Below are positions 38,162-50,802 of a stretch of 64,000 nucleotides of DNA, one piece after another. Below the pieces are notes generated by a model, which was not told the origin of the DNA, did not search any database, and was given only the letters and a program-made list of their open reading frames with translations. Where the stretch lies: positions 5,456,001 through 5,520,000 of the forward strand of contig JBAJFE010000026.1 of assembly GCA_037903355.1 (NCBI GenBank), written 5' to 3'. Within the stretch, counting starts at the first letter, position 1. Each line of letters opens with the position of its first letter. This stretch comes from Trichuris trichiura. Lineage: Eukaryota > Nematoda > Enoplea > Trichinellida > Trichuridae. The translations under genes were made by a program, and so were the position numbers.

Positions 38162-40966
38162 AATCGGTTTCCTTGGATTTCAAAACTTCTCGACGTCAGT
38201 TTCACGTGTTAACCGCTCGCCCGACTCTGGTGAAGAGACCAATGAGAAATGCTGATTGACGAATCTGAAAATGAACGCCTGATTCTTTTTTTAGCTCACG
38301 TCTTCTTCTCTGACCCCACAACGATGGGAGTAACTATATATAATCATTTGCAGTTAACACAAGTTGACGAGCACGCCAAACATCTAAAGACCTATGGAGG
38401 GAGCCCAATCGATTCAGCCAACCTTCATTTAAATGCTGTTTAATTGGTTCGTTGGGGTAGAGCAGTAACTTTTTTCACCGCAGTTGCAATCGTTAAAGCT
38501 TTTCGTCGAAAAGCTCGCGCAAGTAGTAATAAAGCGCGCGTCTAAGTGGCTGGTCGTCAAGCGCGCATAACCTTAGTTACAATAATCAAACAAAGTGGTA
38601 ACTAAGTTTACGGCATGCATGGCCCTCTAATGAGGCGAACAATCAAAGGCTGCGTTTTTAATTGCCAGTTACAGCATTTCTCCAAAATTAGCACAGATGG
38701 AAAAATTAAACGGAAGCGAAATGAAAGCGGTACAAACAGCTTTTACGCATTGAAGAACCTACCTGAAGTTAAGTGTAAGTTGCTGATGAAGAAATAAAAT
38801 CATTATTTCGAGAGCAGCAGAAGCAGCTAAGCAAAATTCCTGTTTGCAAAAATTTCTCTCGATGAGCTCTGAAGATTAAACTTTAAATGAAACTTATGCT
38901 CATATAATTTTGCATTGAAATTCGTCATTTCCCTGGCTCTGATACACTCTTAAACTGTAACTGTATTTCTAAACGCTTGCAATCAGCGTTGTGTTTCAGA
39001 AAAGAGTTCCAACTTTTCGGCATGGTTTTCCTGGGAATATCAACTGCTGAACGGAAAGCAATCGAAATTACGTAAAATTCTATTGTTAAACACATCGTCA
39101 ATTGTTTTGCGCAAAACTCCGAAGATGGGACTGTAACGGAGCCGTCGGCAGACTGAAAACTACGGACAATTTTGAAATGTTTCAAAGTTAGTTTCGCAGT
39201 TAACATGCCGTACCCATCACTTTGTTATTTTTAAGCGTAATTTTACTTGTATAACAGCATACAGGAAAACCAATTTGATCAAAAATTATTTAGTACTTTT
39301 TTAAACTGCTAATTCCTACTTGAGGTATTTATTAAGTTTGTAACCATAGAGAGAAAAGTCAACCGCAGCAGGTTAGATGGTTTTTACTAGAAAGAGAGCA
39401 ATAGGAAAGTTATGGACGCGAACTGTGAAACTTTCAGAGCTGCACGCATCTGCCTTCAGCAGCTTGATGTTTCACATCTTTCGTGTTTGCCTATAAATTG
39501 CCCTACCAGCTGCAGATCAGACTCAGTTTCATCACCATTAAATTATCTGCTGGACAACTACAGCTAGGATCAATCAGTTCCAAGAAGTAATAAAACTTCA
39601 ACAACCCGTTAGATTCAAATCGATCCTCAACTTAAAAAAGACTTGCACGATACCTTTTATGATATTTAAATGCTCACTTCAAACATCCCATGTCAGAATT
39701 GCATGAAAACCAGCCATGCAAAAAGAGGTTTCAAAAGAGCTTCGACGTTTTCTTGACTCTTTGGTCTGCAAAAAACAGAACTCATACTATGAGATGCAAT
39801 TTTCAACTATTAAGATGTAAAACAAGCAGCAAAATTCCATTAGAACAGGTTGTTGATTCATTATTTTGAGAAGACTAATTTCAATTGACAAAGCGAAACC
39901 TTTGCACTTGAAGAGCAAATGCAAAAACCAACAGATGGACAGGCTATCAACGACAGAAAAGCGGTTGCCGATGGACAGCCAGTTATTACTTTTTACATAT
40001 GTTTACTATGACGAAATTGAGAGTTTCATCTATTTTGCCTCCCATGCTCAATGGTGCACCGCGATGATCAGAAAGAATGAAACTTCGTCGATTTATTGCG
40101 AGAAAAGCAACAAGCAAGTTGCACTCCTGACTTGATTGACAACGACACCGTAAAATATATTGTTATACGGACTTTTCTTACGTCGCAAGACACTCCTGGT
40201 TGTTCTACGCGCTGGGGTAGGCTACATGCACAGTAGGAAAGCATGATTCTTGTTTCCCTTTCACTAGAGACGTATAAAACCACTTCAGAAAATAATCGCG
40301 AAGATTGGACCAAACAAGAGGTATAGAGCAAATAGTTGCCGTGACATTTATTTGTTGCAAAGCGATTCTACTTGATTTAGACGTCCTAAATCCTATCGTT
40401 TTTTATAACTGCCCGTACGCCTGTTCACTTACACATCCTCCTTAATTACATGCACTGCTTGCTGTGTTCACGGGCATAGTATTCAAACGACGAAATCATA
40501 CTGACTTCTCTTAAAAGCTACGACGAGGAAACCAAACTTAGACTCGTGCAGCCGATGGGCAGAGAAGTGCATAACATTGAATGCACAAAATACAAGACAA
40601 CGAACTGATCGAGAGGTAGAGAACCAAGCTGACTTGCCATTGCACACTTCAGGTTCTACTCAAAGAGTTATATGGTCGCGAATTTATAAGTGCGGTAGAC
40701 AAACTTTGTTCGAATAGCTAGATAGTACAGATGCGCAACGATTCCTGGTTTCTACAGATTTTGGGATGTTTACAGGTACATAATGCAATACGTAGGGAAT
40801 AAGTCCCAAATGTGAACATAAAACGTTTACGTTTCGTGTGTACTTTACGGACAACCTGGTACCGAGTTAAGGTCAAAATTTCAAAAGCCTGAATAGGTCG
40901 AAAATGCACAATAAAGCCTGGTCATGAGACAGTTGTGCCTCGGCATCTTCCAGATAAAGAAAGCAT

Positions 40967-41049
40967 TTGATTAGAAGCGTTATTATACTGGACTTGTTCT
41001 TTAAGTCACTAAGTTATATTAAGACCAGTATAATAACGCCTCTAACCAA
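40967..41049. repeat. Inverted repeat around GCGTTATTATACTGG
   Basis: The arms at 40967-40998 and about 41018-41049 are reverse complements over some 28 nt with few mismatches; the loop is about 20 nt. MITE-like hairpin. Confidence 0.8.
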
Positions 41050-41639
41050 ACACACTCCTTATCTAAAAGCAAATGCTCAACTGCTACACGGCCAAGCTCT
41101 ACTGTGCATTTTCAAACTATTAGGGGTTTCCATCTTTCCGGATTTTGACCGTAGCCGCGCGAAACCATAGCATAAAATAACGTAGGCTCGTATTAAGCGC
41201 AACAATTTGTTTAGGAATCTTGTGCACATTATCACACGTTCTGCATAAAGTAAAGAATAATGTGCATACACTTGTTCGTGTATACATGCAATAACCTATG
41301 AACTAATTATAATGTCTAGCTGTGTATAAACGCTACGCAAATTGTTGCCACACACTTTTATGTAAGGAATAATGACAAGAAGTTTGTGCATGTTTGGTAC
41401 AGATTCGACCGCTCTAGGAGCGACAAAGAACAACAAACTAACGTTATTATTTTGAAAATACATAAGTAATACTTTGATTTAACAATCAGAAAAAAATACA
41501 TGGAATAGATTTCGTCGGTAGTGGGACCATCACAGCCCCAAAAGCTTCAGATTTCCTTCAACAAATAATTGGTCTACAATGGCAGATTCCGTAAAGATCA
41601 TAGATATGAAAATGTAGAATAAAATAACTGAATAAACAT

Positions 41640-41790
41640 CTCCCTGACATTACTGACGATGAAACAGGAGCAGTTACGAAACGTACGATATTATTGTCGT
41701 GTATTATTTTAATAATTTGCTCATCTATTTGCTGGTAAAGCATTTTGAAATTTAATTACAGACTCATACAGAAACAGGACAAAGCCGTGA
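41640..41790. repeat. Dispersed repeat copy (foldback family half-element)
   Basis: The segment with TAATTTGCTCATC, a GGTAAAGCATT block and TTAATTACAGAC resembles, in the same order, the copies at 58585-58735 and the right arm of the foldback at 53.5-53.9 kb. It looks like a single arm or diverged copy. Confidence 0.6.
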
Positions 41791-44700
41791 CCAAAGATCA
41801 GTATGAAAATACAGCTTCCCCTTACAAGACATCCTATCTTCCGAAACATCTTAAACAAACAAAATGATTAAAACATAGCTTCAATTGACAAACAAAATTA
41901 TAAGCAGTGAAAGCATTTTTACGTGGGTCCCATTAAGGGTAGCAAAGTAAGGAAGAAATGGTCATGCGGCTTTTAGATTCAAACGTGTTCCATTTTGAGT
42001 CGCAAAAAGATGCAGCTTAGACCAGAGTTTGATTATGTGGACGTGCTTTGGTTACGTGTTAATCTCCGCTTATCCTGCTCTGCTTGACGCCACCACCTTT
42101 CTACCGAAGAAGTTAAATATTCAAGGATATAAATAGCCAAGCTACAAGTCCGTTCTCCGTCTCCCATTCTTATGCGTTGTGTTAACACTTGCCGAATCGA
42201 TGTCTTTCCCTTGATGTCCTGATGGAATGCTTCTAATAATGAAGATAGTTACTGCGTAGCGCCTACTATGGTCACACGACAACACTATGCTCGGAATGGA
42301 AGTTTTTGCTAATGAATGAGCTTCCTGAATGTTCGTCAGATAGAACATCTATGCAAGAACGTTCTTAGCATTTCAAGCATTGCTTTGGTCTCTTACTTCC
42401 CCTATATGAGCCACATACTCATGCGAACAAAGGAAGCGCACAACGTAAGCAGCGAACTGCCGACGCAAGAAACGATGCTCAAACAATGAATGCTGCAGAG
42501 GGATTGAAAACCGCACTCAGAGCATATTCAATGCAGGCGAGGGAACTTAAAAACTGGAAGCGATAGATAAATAACAAATTAGCAGAATAATAACAGCTCC
42601 TTAGCAGTGTATGCATACTGAAGAGCCATACAGACGGAGAAAACCCCTGCAAGTCACAAGCTACGATTATAACAGCATATACACGCAGACAAAAAGGCCA
42701 GCGCAAGTATCATATTCAGCAGCAATAAACTGGTTAGCATCAAACGTGATGTCAATGTTTCTCTAAAGACAAATTACGTTGAGTCAAACCAGAGGTTAAG
42801 GTGGGCCTGTCCTATTTTTAATAATTATGGAATGGTTTTTCCAGGAAAAATAGCCATTCTGCTGGACAAATTTTCAACATACTTCTTTCGTTGTTATCTA
42901 CTCCATTAAAAACCATTTTTACGCTAGAAATCGCGTGAATCGACGAAAAAAAAAATTCTTATGAAAAGCACCAAATGTTTCCGTTGCCAAAACAATTGTC
43001 GCTCCTTCATTTTCTTAACGTGAACTGAAGTGAAGTCAACTGTTACAAGAAATTATGTATAAAAGTTTCCACTCATAAGGTCATTTTAGCGCTCAAAAAA
43101 CTATGGGCTTTGGAGCACCCGGGATAAGAGAATGTCTAAACTTAATACGAACATAATCGCTCGACCAATGTTAGCAGACTGCGTACCGTTTACTACGCAG
43201 AAGCACACCCTCTTGATCCCAAAAGGATAAGAGAAGACCTAATCGTAATAAGGATCAGGATTTCATTGAAATTCTAGTCGACTTGAATCACTAGATTAAT
43301 TGTTGCAGAACAGTTACTGCATTGCTTCATTTCCGTTTGCAGCCCTAACGAACAAAACCGCGACTCCTATTACAGTAACGTTAAAGGCGCTACGAGTACG
43401 CAGGGAGCTCTATACCATCTCTTTTATTTACTACTGCGTGGTTTTTCTAATAAAACTTTGCTTTGCAAATAGGCGATTAAGTTTTGTCGCATAGTTTCAG
43501 GTGCTACAAGAGTTCATAATGGAATTAAACCAGTTGTCATGGAAGAAAAAGCAAATAAACACAGCATTCTGTCACAGCCACATTTTCCTCACTTGAAACC
43601 ATAATATTGATATGCCGAACGTACAACTTGTCTACTTAAAATGATATTAAAGCAGGACACAAACGTAAAGAAAACTGTACAGAACGATTAACTTCATTTT
43701 CATCTGTATGGCAAACTATTGTTTTCATGGACGTTCAGCCTAACACTTGGAGATTTAAAAATTTAGTATTAATAACATATTTGTTAGACAACATCGAGCA
43801 CCAGTCTCGATATCCTCATTCGTTATTTTCAAAACATCTTTTATTTGCAATTTAGGTTACCTGTTTTTGCTTATATTCACTACATCTGGTCTCCCTAAAC
43901 TTTCGAAAACTGAAATTTTTTACTTTTCCGTTAACCTAAACACAGCAGATATTTTCAGGTTTAACTACAAAACCAATGGAAAACACAAGACGTGTCGAGC
44001 GGAAAAAGCAATTACGCGCTTGAACAACGCAATCGAAAAATCGCTTTTTTCTAAGGAATCAGTTTCGTGTTGCAGGAAACGGGATAAATGAATTGTTATT
44101 TTGAGAAAATAATTATTGCAAACATACCAAACGTAAACACCGAACTTTCAAAATGGGCTGCTCACTTTACTTAATCGCATGATGCGAAATTTCTCGATTT
44201 TAAAGCATTAAAAATGAAGTAACTCTGGAAACGCTGGCTCTATCCTTGCCATAAATGTTTCTCACAACAGCGGGCGATTTCAGCCAACCGTCTGTTGCCT
44301 TAACTTCAAGAGGGCAACCTGCGACTGCCCTTGCAATGTCGAAATTGCACGTAACTGTGATGGCAAACGGAATTATTTTTAATGGGGAATCTTACGCTTA
44401 GAAAAAGTTTGATGATCGCAGCTGAGACAGCAGCGAACAAACACACGTAGAAAACCGAGCAGCTTATCGCTGCTCGACTAATACGCAGCTGTTAGAACAA
44501 AACCAAAAGAGATGGAAATTCGGACGGCTTCCCCTGATATCGTGTTATGCAGGTTCTAAGACTTAAGCTTTAACAACAAAAGTTTTACGAAGCGTAAATT
44601 CACCCGTCAAGGAAAACTCTAGTAAGAATGCAAAAATTTAATAGGCAAATGAATTTTCCAAGGTCCTTACTAAGACAGACGTCTTTTGCCATCGCCAAAT

Positions 44701-44930
44701 TTCTGCCCGGAAGACAAAAAACAAGGCCGCAAGTTAACAGGATAGAACTATGATCAAGTTAATGTTGACTACTGTGTGATTGCTACTTCACTTGACAGTA
44801 GGCAAAGTTTCGGTTGAGCGTATGATCGTTTCGCCGAAAAAGTTCGTTCCTAAATAGGTATGACACAGCTTGCAGTTGTTGGTTGACTTTCAAAGGTGAT
44901 GTCTGCCGATGTTAGCATACAGTATAAAAC

Positions 44931-44940
44931 AATAGCTTTT
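44931..44940 (+). promoter_or_regulatory. Possible TATA box of the zinc-finger gene
   Basis: TATAAAAC lies about 90 nt upstream of the ATG at 45025, a plausible core-promoter distance. In AT-rich DNA such a match is weak evidence. Confidence 0.3.
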
Positions 44941-45024
44941 ATTTTGATTTATCAGTTAGTGTGCGACTGGTGAGAGGTCCAGTTTAACGTTTGCTGCGCA
45001 CGAGTTTAGCGTACGAAGCGCATC

Positions 45025-48000
45025 ATGGCATCGTTGGAAAAGATTGTTGGAAGCGAATTTGCAAACGATGATGAAGTTGATTACCGAGAGTGGTTGTTCT
45101 TACTGCAATACGATGACGAACTGAAGAAGCTAGTGAATGCTCCCTTGAAAAATACGGTCAGCTTGTCTGAGATCATTAAAAATCCCATGAGTATTTATCG
45201 TGGGCAGAAAGCTGCTGATTCTACTCCGCCGACACCCTATGTGCTAGAGGCGGATATTTCCGTTGCATTTCGCAAGAAAGCTAGAAGACGTCGGCTCAAG
45301 AAGCGTGTCAGTTCTAAAAAACCTAGTCGAGTTGCCGAAAAAGCTTTAGCACCTGCAGAGTCTTTTAGTTCGTTTCCGTCTGTTCCGATCAAGGCTCGTA
45401 CAATTACTGTACAAAAGGAAACGGAAGGAGACTTTTCCTGTTCATTTGAGCCTAAAAATTTAAAGGACCAACCTCCTGGTACGTTTGGTTTCTCCCCACC
45501 TTTGGATTTGCGACTTTTTGGGCAACCCAGTTCAGCTTCAGCGGAAATGCCAGTTGAATTAGACGATAGTGAAGGATGGACATGTAAACTATGCGATGTA
45601 CATAACCCGGTCAGTGCACCATATTGCACATGGTGTCTGTTCATTAAACCTGGCAAGCGTCTATCGGAGGCCATTAGTAAGGTGATTGAAGAGCAGAAAT
45701 GTCGTTTGGTTAAATCGGAAAAAGGAAAGACGCAGGCACGAAAAATGCAGAGAAAGAAGAATCAAAAAAAGAAGGTGAAAAAACAGAGAAAACGAAAGGG
45801 CAAGAAGAAGGCTGATAAGCCCCATCAGGAATTGGACAACACCACGAAGTGTTCGAACGGTAAGCTTATTCATAGATCTTAAATATTTGATTCGTTTATT
45901 TCTAATAAGTGTATACGTAATTGATGGTTTCACTTTGTTTGAAGAGATGATTCAGATTCAGTTAATTTCCGCGGTCAAGTTTCCTTACCAGCACATGATG
46001 AACCGTGGTCAGTACATTCATGGAAGGTTAGCTCAGTAAAAAGAAGAATATTGTGTATTCATGGCTGCTACTGCGGAGGCGTCAGAGTTGAACTATCCTA
46101 TCCATGGCGTTTTCTTAAATGTGCAAGCCATACATTCGTTAGTCTATCATTGTTGGAGACGCCGTTTACCGTATTGTTTAAAATTTTATTTCAAAAATAC
46201 TAAACATATCCACTCATTATAAAAGAATGTATCTTCATTTTTTTGATACTGTTATGTACTCCAATGAGGAAACGTCGAGAGTCTCTTCACTGATTGCATT
46301 TTTGTTGGTTTACTTGTGAACACTTACAGCAGCAGCAATCGTAAGAGCAAGTTTAAATTTAATTCAGAAGTTGCTGTTTAAAACGGTCGCTCCATATATA
46401 GTGTCAGATATGTCGAAATTCTGTTGCTTATAACTGTAGTTGGTTTGAATGATCTTTTTGAATTAGCCATGCATATTTTGATGTTATTAGGGTGACAAGC
46501 GGTACGATAAGGGACTAAAGCATAAATATTTTTGATACAGCTAAAAATTACAATTTTCGGAGGTATTATGCCCTTAAGTTTGAAAGTCGATATTGCTGAT
46601 AGCGGTATTAATACTTAGGTACCAATTTGAAATGCTTTACTATTCTTCTGGTTAGTCTGAAACAGTTTTTTCTTTTGCTGATAAATCTTAAAGACATTGC
46701 TTTTCAGTATCTTTTCATTCTTGTTGGTCATCATTATATCTGCTGTGCTCGTTGTGAAGAATGATCTGAGAGTCTTGTTCCCCAGAGCCCGGCAGGCAAC
46801 CTACCGTAACTCATAAAATGCCATTTCATTTTTGGAATGATTTCGGCCATCTTGTTCTACCCTCATATGAACCTAAGCCTAAACGTAAGGCTTAGTTCTA
46901 ATTGGGACTAGATAAGGGCAGCACAGGGGGCTTTTTATGAGCCGCGGTAGGTTGTTTGCGTGGCCGTGGGAAGCAAGCCGTGCAAGCTTTCAAACCTGTC
47001 TTCGTCCGACGTCTGCGTTAAACAAATCTATTACAGGTAGGGAGCAGTGATGGAAGAAATTTCAAGCCAGTATCGGTAAATCGGTATTTCTAAAACGAAA
47101 CGATGTGAAATGTAAAGTAAAAAGGCCATTGCTTTTGTTTTACTTTTCTTCATCCATTCCTCTTAATTTCTTCTTTAACTTGAGTCGTATTCGTAATCCA
47201 GCATTTAGGTTTCTGTAATCCAAGACGTAGAATTTATTTTAATTAAACGTAGAAATTATCACACGGTTTTCTGTCTTCCTATTCAATATATTAGTACCTT
47301 TATGTAATTTAACATGATGCAAAAAGTCGCGAACGTGAATATAAACAAGCTTTAATAGGTAATACCTTTTTAGAGAAAGATAAAAGTGTGGATTGTTCGA
47401 ATGAACCAACGTCCAAAGCTTCAAAGCGATGCTGCGTTTGCCAATTTCCAAATCCGGCAGCTTTGGAAAGCTGTGCTTTCTGTCAGACTTCATTGTCAGT
47501 TGCGTCTCCACCAGTGTCGCTTGATTGGTGGTGCAAGCGTTGTGGCATAGAAAATCGACCGAACGCATACAAGTGTATCCGCTGTAATGCAATCAGATTG
47601 GAAACGGAGAAGATACCAAATATAGAAGAATTTCCTTCGGAAGCAAACGCACGCGTTGAAAACTTTACGTGTAAAAGAGCATTGTTCGCTAATGCCGCTT
47701 CTGTTTCAAAATGGCAGTGTACTGTTTGCCTTTTCGTTAACACAGGAGGCAGCCGCTGCTGGGCTTGCCAATCTCCAAAACCGGCTAACAGTTTTAAAGC
47801 AGTCAATTTATTCACGGGAAGAAAGCGTTGTTTGGACATCAATGAATGTTCAACTTTGTCTACCATCTCAGCTCCGAGCAGCACAAAAACTGCTAAAAGT
47901 TCGCAGGCTAATAAGCCGTTTATATTTGATAATAACAAGACAGTTACGCCCAAACCGTTCGTGTTCGGTGCCGATATGGTCAGCACGTTCGCGCCTAGAG

Positions 48001-48143
48001 GAACTGCTACAGAACCATTCGTCCTCAGTTCAAAATCCCCGCAGACATCCATGGTTGACTCTGGTGTTTTATCACGAAATATAGTTAAAAATACAATGCA
48101 ATCGATTTGGTCAGCTTTCAACTTTCCATCAAAGACAGTCTAA
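45025..48143 (+). CDS. RanBP2-type zinc-finger protein, probably Nup153-like nucleoporin
   Basis: Two exons, 45025-45859 and 47374-48143, give 534 residues. The donor ACG|GTAAGC and acceptor TTTTTAG fit, and phase 1 is kept across the junction. The protein has four RanBP2-type fingers (C-x2-C-...-N-...-C-x2-C): cysteines 187/190/201/204 (with W185), 298/301/312/315, 332/335/346/349 (after WW) and 394/397/407/410 (with W392, one residue shorter). A Lys-rich stretch at about 230-270 precedes the splice junction. FG-type motifs are few (TFGFSPP, FVFG). Such finger arrays with FG motifs occur in Nup153, where the fingers bind Ran at the nuclear basket. This one is far shorter and poorer in FG than vertebrate Nup153. 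The N-terminus (acidic, then Arg-rich) was not recognised. Alternatives are a divergent NPP-7 homologue or another RNA- or Ran-binding finger protein. The finger call is secure; the nucleoporin assignment is an inference. Confidence 0.85.
45860..47373 (+). other. Intron of the zinc-finger gene
   Basis: A 1514-nt intron. At 46870-46890 it holds a small hairpin built from telomere-like units (CCTAAGCCTA then TAAGGCTTAG). No nested gene is seen. Confidence 0.85.
46870..46890. repeat. Telomere-like hairpin
   Basis: CTAAGCCTA followed closely by TAAGGCTTAG: about one and a half TTAGGC-type units in each orientation. It includes the same GCCTAAACGT sequence that ends the large telomere array 2.1 kb downstream. 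Confidence 0.6.
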
Positions 48144-48514
48144 CAATGTCTGCCCACTGCAGTTGCTGAAGGCGCGTCGAAGACTGCAGCACATCGCCCA
48201 TTAGCCTAGAATAGAGATGAATATGGAAGGCGACTGGTTTCATTAATATTCAACTTTTCATCATCTACGTGTCAACAAAGGTCATCCACAACAGCTGCTG
48301 AAGATATCTTTCAAATTTCTGGTGGTAAAATGGCGTCACATGGGTTTGACGACGTCGCGTGTGCTATCAACAGTGCTGATTAGAAGTTATGTACTTTCCA
48401 TCGTATTTGCAGTGGACAATAATTTTTCCGAGAATACGTTCTACTAGCTTGGGGTTTCATTTCCATGCGGTTTGTCACCTGCTGCTTTATTTGCCCGTTT
48501 AAGTGCACGGAATA

Positions 48515-49592
48515 GTAAATTCGGGTCTTGTATGTTGTCTCCCCACCGGAAACTCAGGCGGCAACTTCAAAGCCGGTCACGTGACCATTACTACGTCACC
48601 TGAACAATGGCTGACCTAAGCTATTGTTCACTGTGTACACACACGAGCGATGCGTATCAGCAAAGGAACGCTGCACATCTGGAAACAATTGGCCGTTCTG
48701 CTGATTGTTTGCAAGTGCGTTCTATAACCCTGCCGGCCGTCCTGACCTGCCGTAGCCTAAGCCTAAGCCTAGGCCTAAGCCTAAGCCTAAGCCTAAGCCT
48801 AAGCCTAAGCCTAAGCCTGAGCCTAAGCCTAAGCCTAAGCCTAAGCCTGAGCCTAAGCCTAAGCCTAAGCCTAAGCCTAAGCCTAAGCCTAAGCCTAAGC
48901 CTAAGCCTAAGCCTAAGCCTAAGCCTGAGCCTAAGCCTAAGCCTAAGCCTAAGCCTAAGCCTAAGCCTAAGCCTAAACGTTAACATGACGCGTGTTCGTT
49001 GCTGTTGTTGGGTTTTGCAGTTTTGACCGTGAAGCAAACGACAAGAAGCTTGGCGCAAATTAACGTTATTTAGCGATCACTGAAAACGCAAGCAGTGAGT
49101 AACGGAAAAAGGGAAAAAGCGTATGTACTGCTAACGCAGGCGCTCACCCTGACGAAGGCAACGCGTCGATTTCGCTGCAGGCGCATCCGACGGGTTCACT
49201 CAGGTGTACCTAATCAGGCGGAAGGCGTCAGTGCCTCTTTGCGGTGCCTCCACTTGTCGATGGCAAGTTGTCACTAGATCCCAGGACAGACATAACGCAG
49301 AATGAGATTTACCCTGTTTACCAAGGCACGCCTCAGCTCGGAAAGTTGACCTGCGATGTTTTTCACGAATTCCTACACGACGTCTCAGCTTGAACACCTG
49401 CAGGCCCCATTGTATTTCCGGTAACTACAATGCATGCGCACCTGCTGAATTCCATCCTTTCACTAAACCTGAAGATAACGTCCGTCCGTTGCGCTGATAA
49501 CAACCATTTATTGCGCCGTAGATTTGCAGATAACGCTTTGAAGTAGCCGCCTGAACTTCCGGTGGGGAGACAACATACTAGACCCGTAAATT
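48515..49592. mobile_element. Inverted-repeat-bracketed interstitial telomere unit
   Basis: The segments 48515-48573 and 49535-49592 are reverse complements over about 58 nt with six or so differences, both containing AGTATGTTGTCTCCCCACCGG-like sequence. They bracket a GC-rich 1-kb unit with the TTAGGC-type array in its left half. It may be a transposable or subtelomeric-derived unit. No protein is encoded beyond frames generated by the repeat itself. Whether it is mobile is an inference. Confidence 0.55.
48755..48976. repeat. Interstitial telomeric repeat, 37 units of GCCTAA (TTAGGC)
   Basis: 222 nt of uninterrupted hexamers. 33 units are exact; the others are single-base variants (GCCTAG at 48767; GCCTGA at 48815, 48845 and 48923). 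TTAGGC is the nematode telomere repeat. The array lies 612 nt beyond the stop codon of the zinc-finger gene, with ordinary genes on both sides, so it is internal and not a chromosome end unless the assembly is wrong. It generates spurious Ser-Leu and Arg-Leu repeat frames. Confidence 0.97.
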
Positions 49593-50802
49593 CAAATATG
49601 GCTATTGCTAGACGGCTTGAATCAGGTAAGAACAGAAATCTCGCAACTATCGTACTTGAGAATGAACTCTTATTTTCCAGACATTTATTGAACTATAAAA
49701 ATGGATGATATCTTCCGGGGCAAATGTTTTCTGAGTTAATGTAGCAGTTGTTAGTGTACCTATCTTACTAGGTCGGTTTCTCCAAAGCCGGCGGAGTGCA
49801 AGATTTGTGCTTTTGCCGCATCACTGGTAATTTGATGAGTACACCGAAGCCAATCACGTCATCGTATTTTTACAGCTGCGAGCACTGACCGTCTTGCCTG
49901 CTTGGAGCAGGTCATCATAAATAGTATCTCCTCAGACCCACCAAATATACACAAGCACTTTTTTGACGCAATGTTGCCTTTAGCTGCGGATGTGGTCGTT
50001 TGAACGGAGTCCACCCAATGGTTTTTCTTTTAAGATAGTCGTAAAGGACAGGTAAACATCAGTAACTAGCCGCCAAAAGAAACTTTTACTTTTTTGTTTT
50101 TCTACGATAATTCTTCTTACGTACTGAGGCGTTCCCAAACAAGTTCTGACAATGAACGTTTTGTTTTTTGTATCTTACCCACCGAATGAAGACAAAACCG
50201 ACGGTTGTATACGGTGCATAACAAGTGCTTCTGCGAGTTCTTGCGTTGTCTTAGCTGATTCTTGATTGAACAGGGTTTCAATTTTTTGAGGAGCACTCTA
50301 ACCTTAACCGATTGGTCACATCAATTTCCGGTGAAAAAATGCCTGTACGACTCCTTCCACACGTCATTCTTTCTCCATAAATCACCCACAAAATCTTGAC
50401 TCTTGCTGCTACCTTTCCGCATTTGAAAACAAAATACAGAACGTGCTTAGAATGCTCCTTCCTAGGACCAATGGCGAAGGGCTAAAGAAATCACCTTTGA
50501 ACGAAAGGGACTGATTCAAGTTTTCTCTTGCTTGAAGCAATGTTCGGCTAGCCACGTTCTCGCAGTAATGAAATAAACGCGGCAAAACGCATACACAAAG
50601 TACACAGCAGTATACTGTTAATATGTGGCGGTGAAAAATGGTATGTCAGGCAGATGGTTTGTTAAACAAGAATACACCAAGAAAAATGCGCACTGAAAAT
50701 TGTTAACGGAGCAATAACCATCGACCCAGAACAAAAACCATAAGTATAATACGAAGCGAAGGCACTTCTTGAACAAGAATGATCATAGTGCACTAAAGGA
50801 TC
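49593..50802. other. Intergenic region between the telomere unit and the RBM15-like gene
   Basis: No exon recognised. The right end should contain the 3' UTR of the minus-strand RBM15-like gene. Confidence 0.65.

Larger units (their letters stand above)
38162..45024. other. Intergenic region
   Basis: Nearly 7 kb without a recognisable exon. It contains the hairpin at 40967-41049 and a repeat copy at about 41640-41790 related to the foldback elements near 53.5 and 54.8 kb. The segment just right of 38162 should hold the promoter of the Dickkopf-like gene, and the segment just left of 45025 that of the zinc-finger gene. Confidence 0.6.

Noticed and set aside
47483..48121. 212-codon minus-strand frame
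   Set aside because: It is the antisense shadow of the zinc-finger exon, whose plus-strand frame has four clear fingers and matched splice phase.
48607..49058. Overlapping Ser-Leu and Arg-Leu repeat frames of 139 and 133 codons on both strands
   Set aside because: They are read through the TTAGGC-type hexamer array, which has no stop codon in these frames; there is no other evidence of coding.
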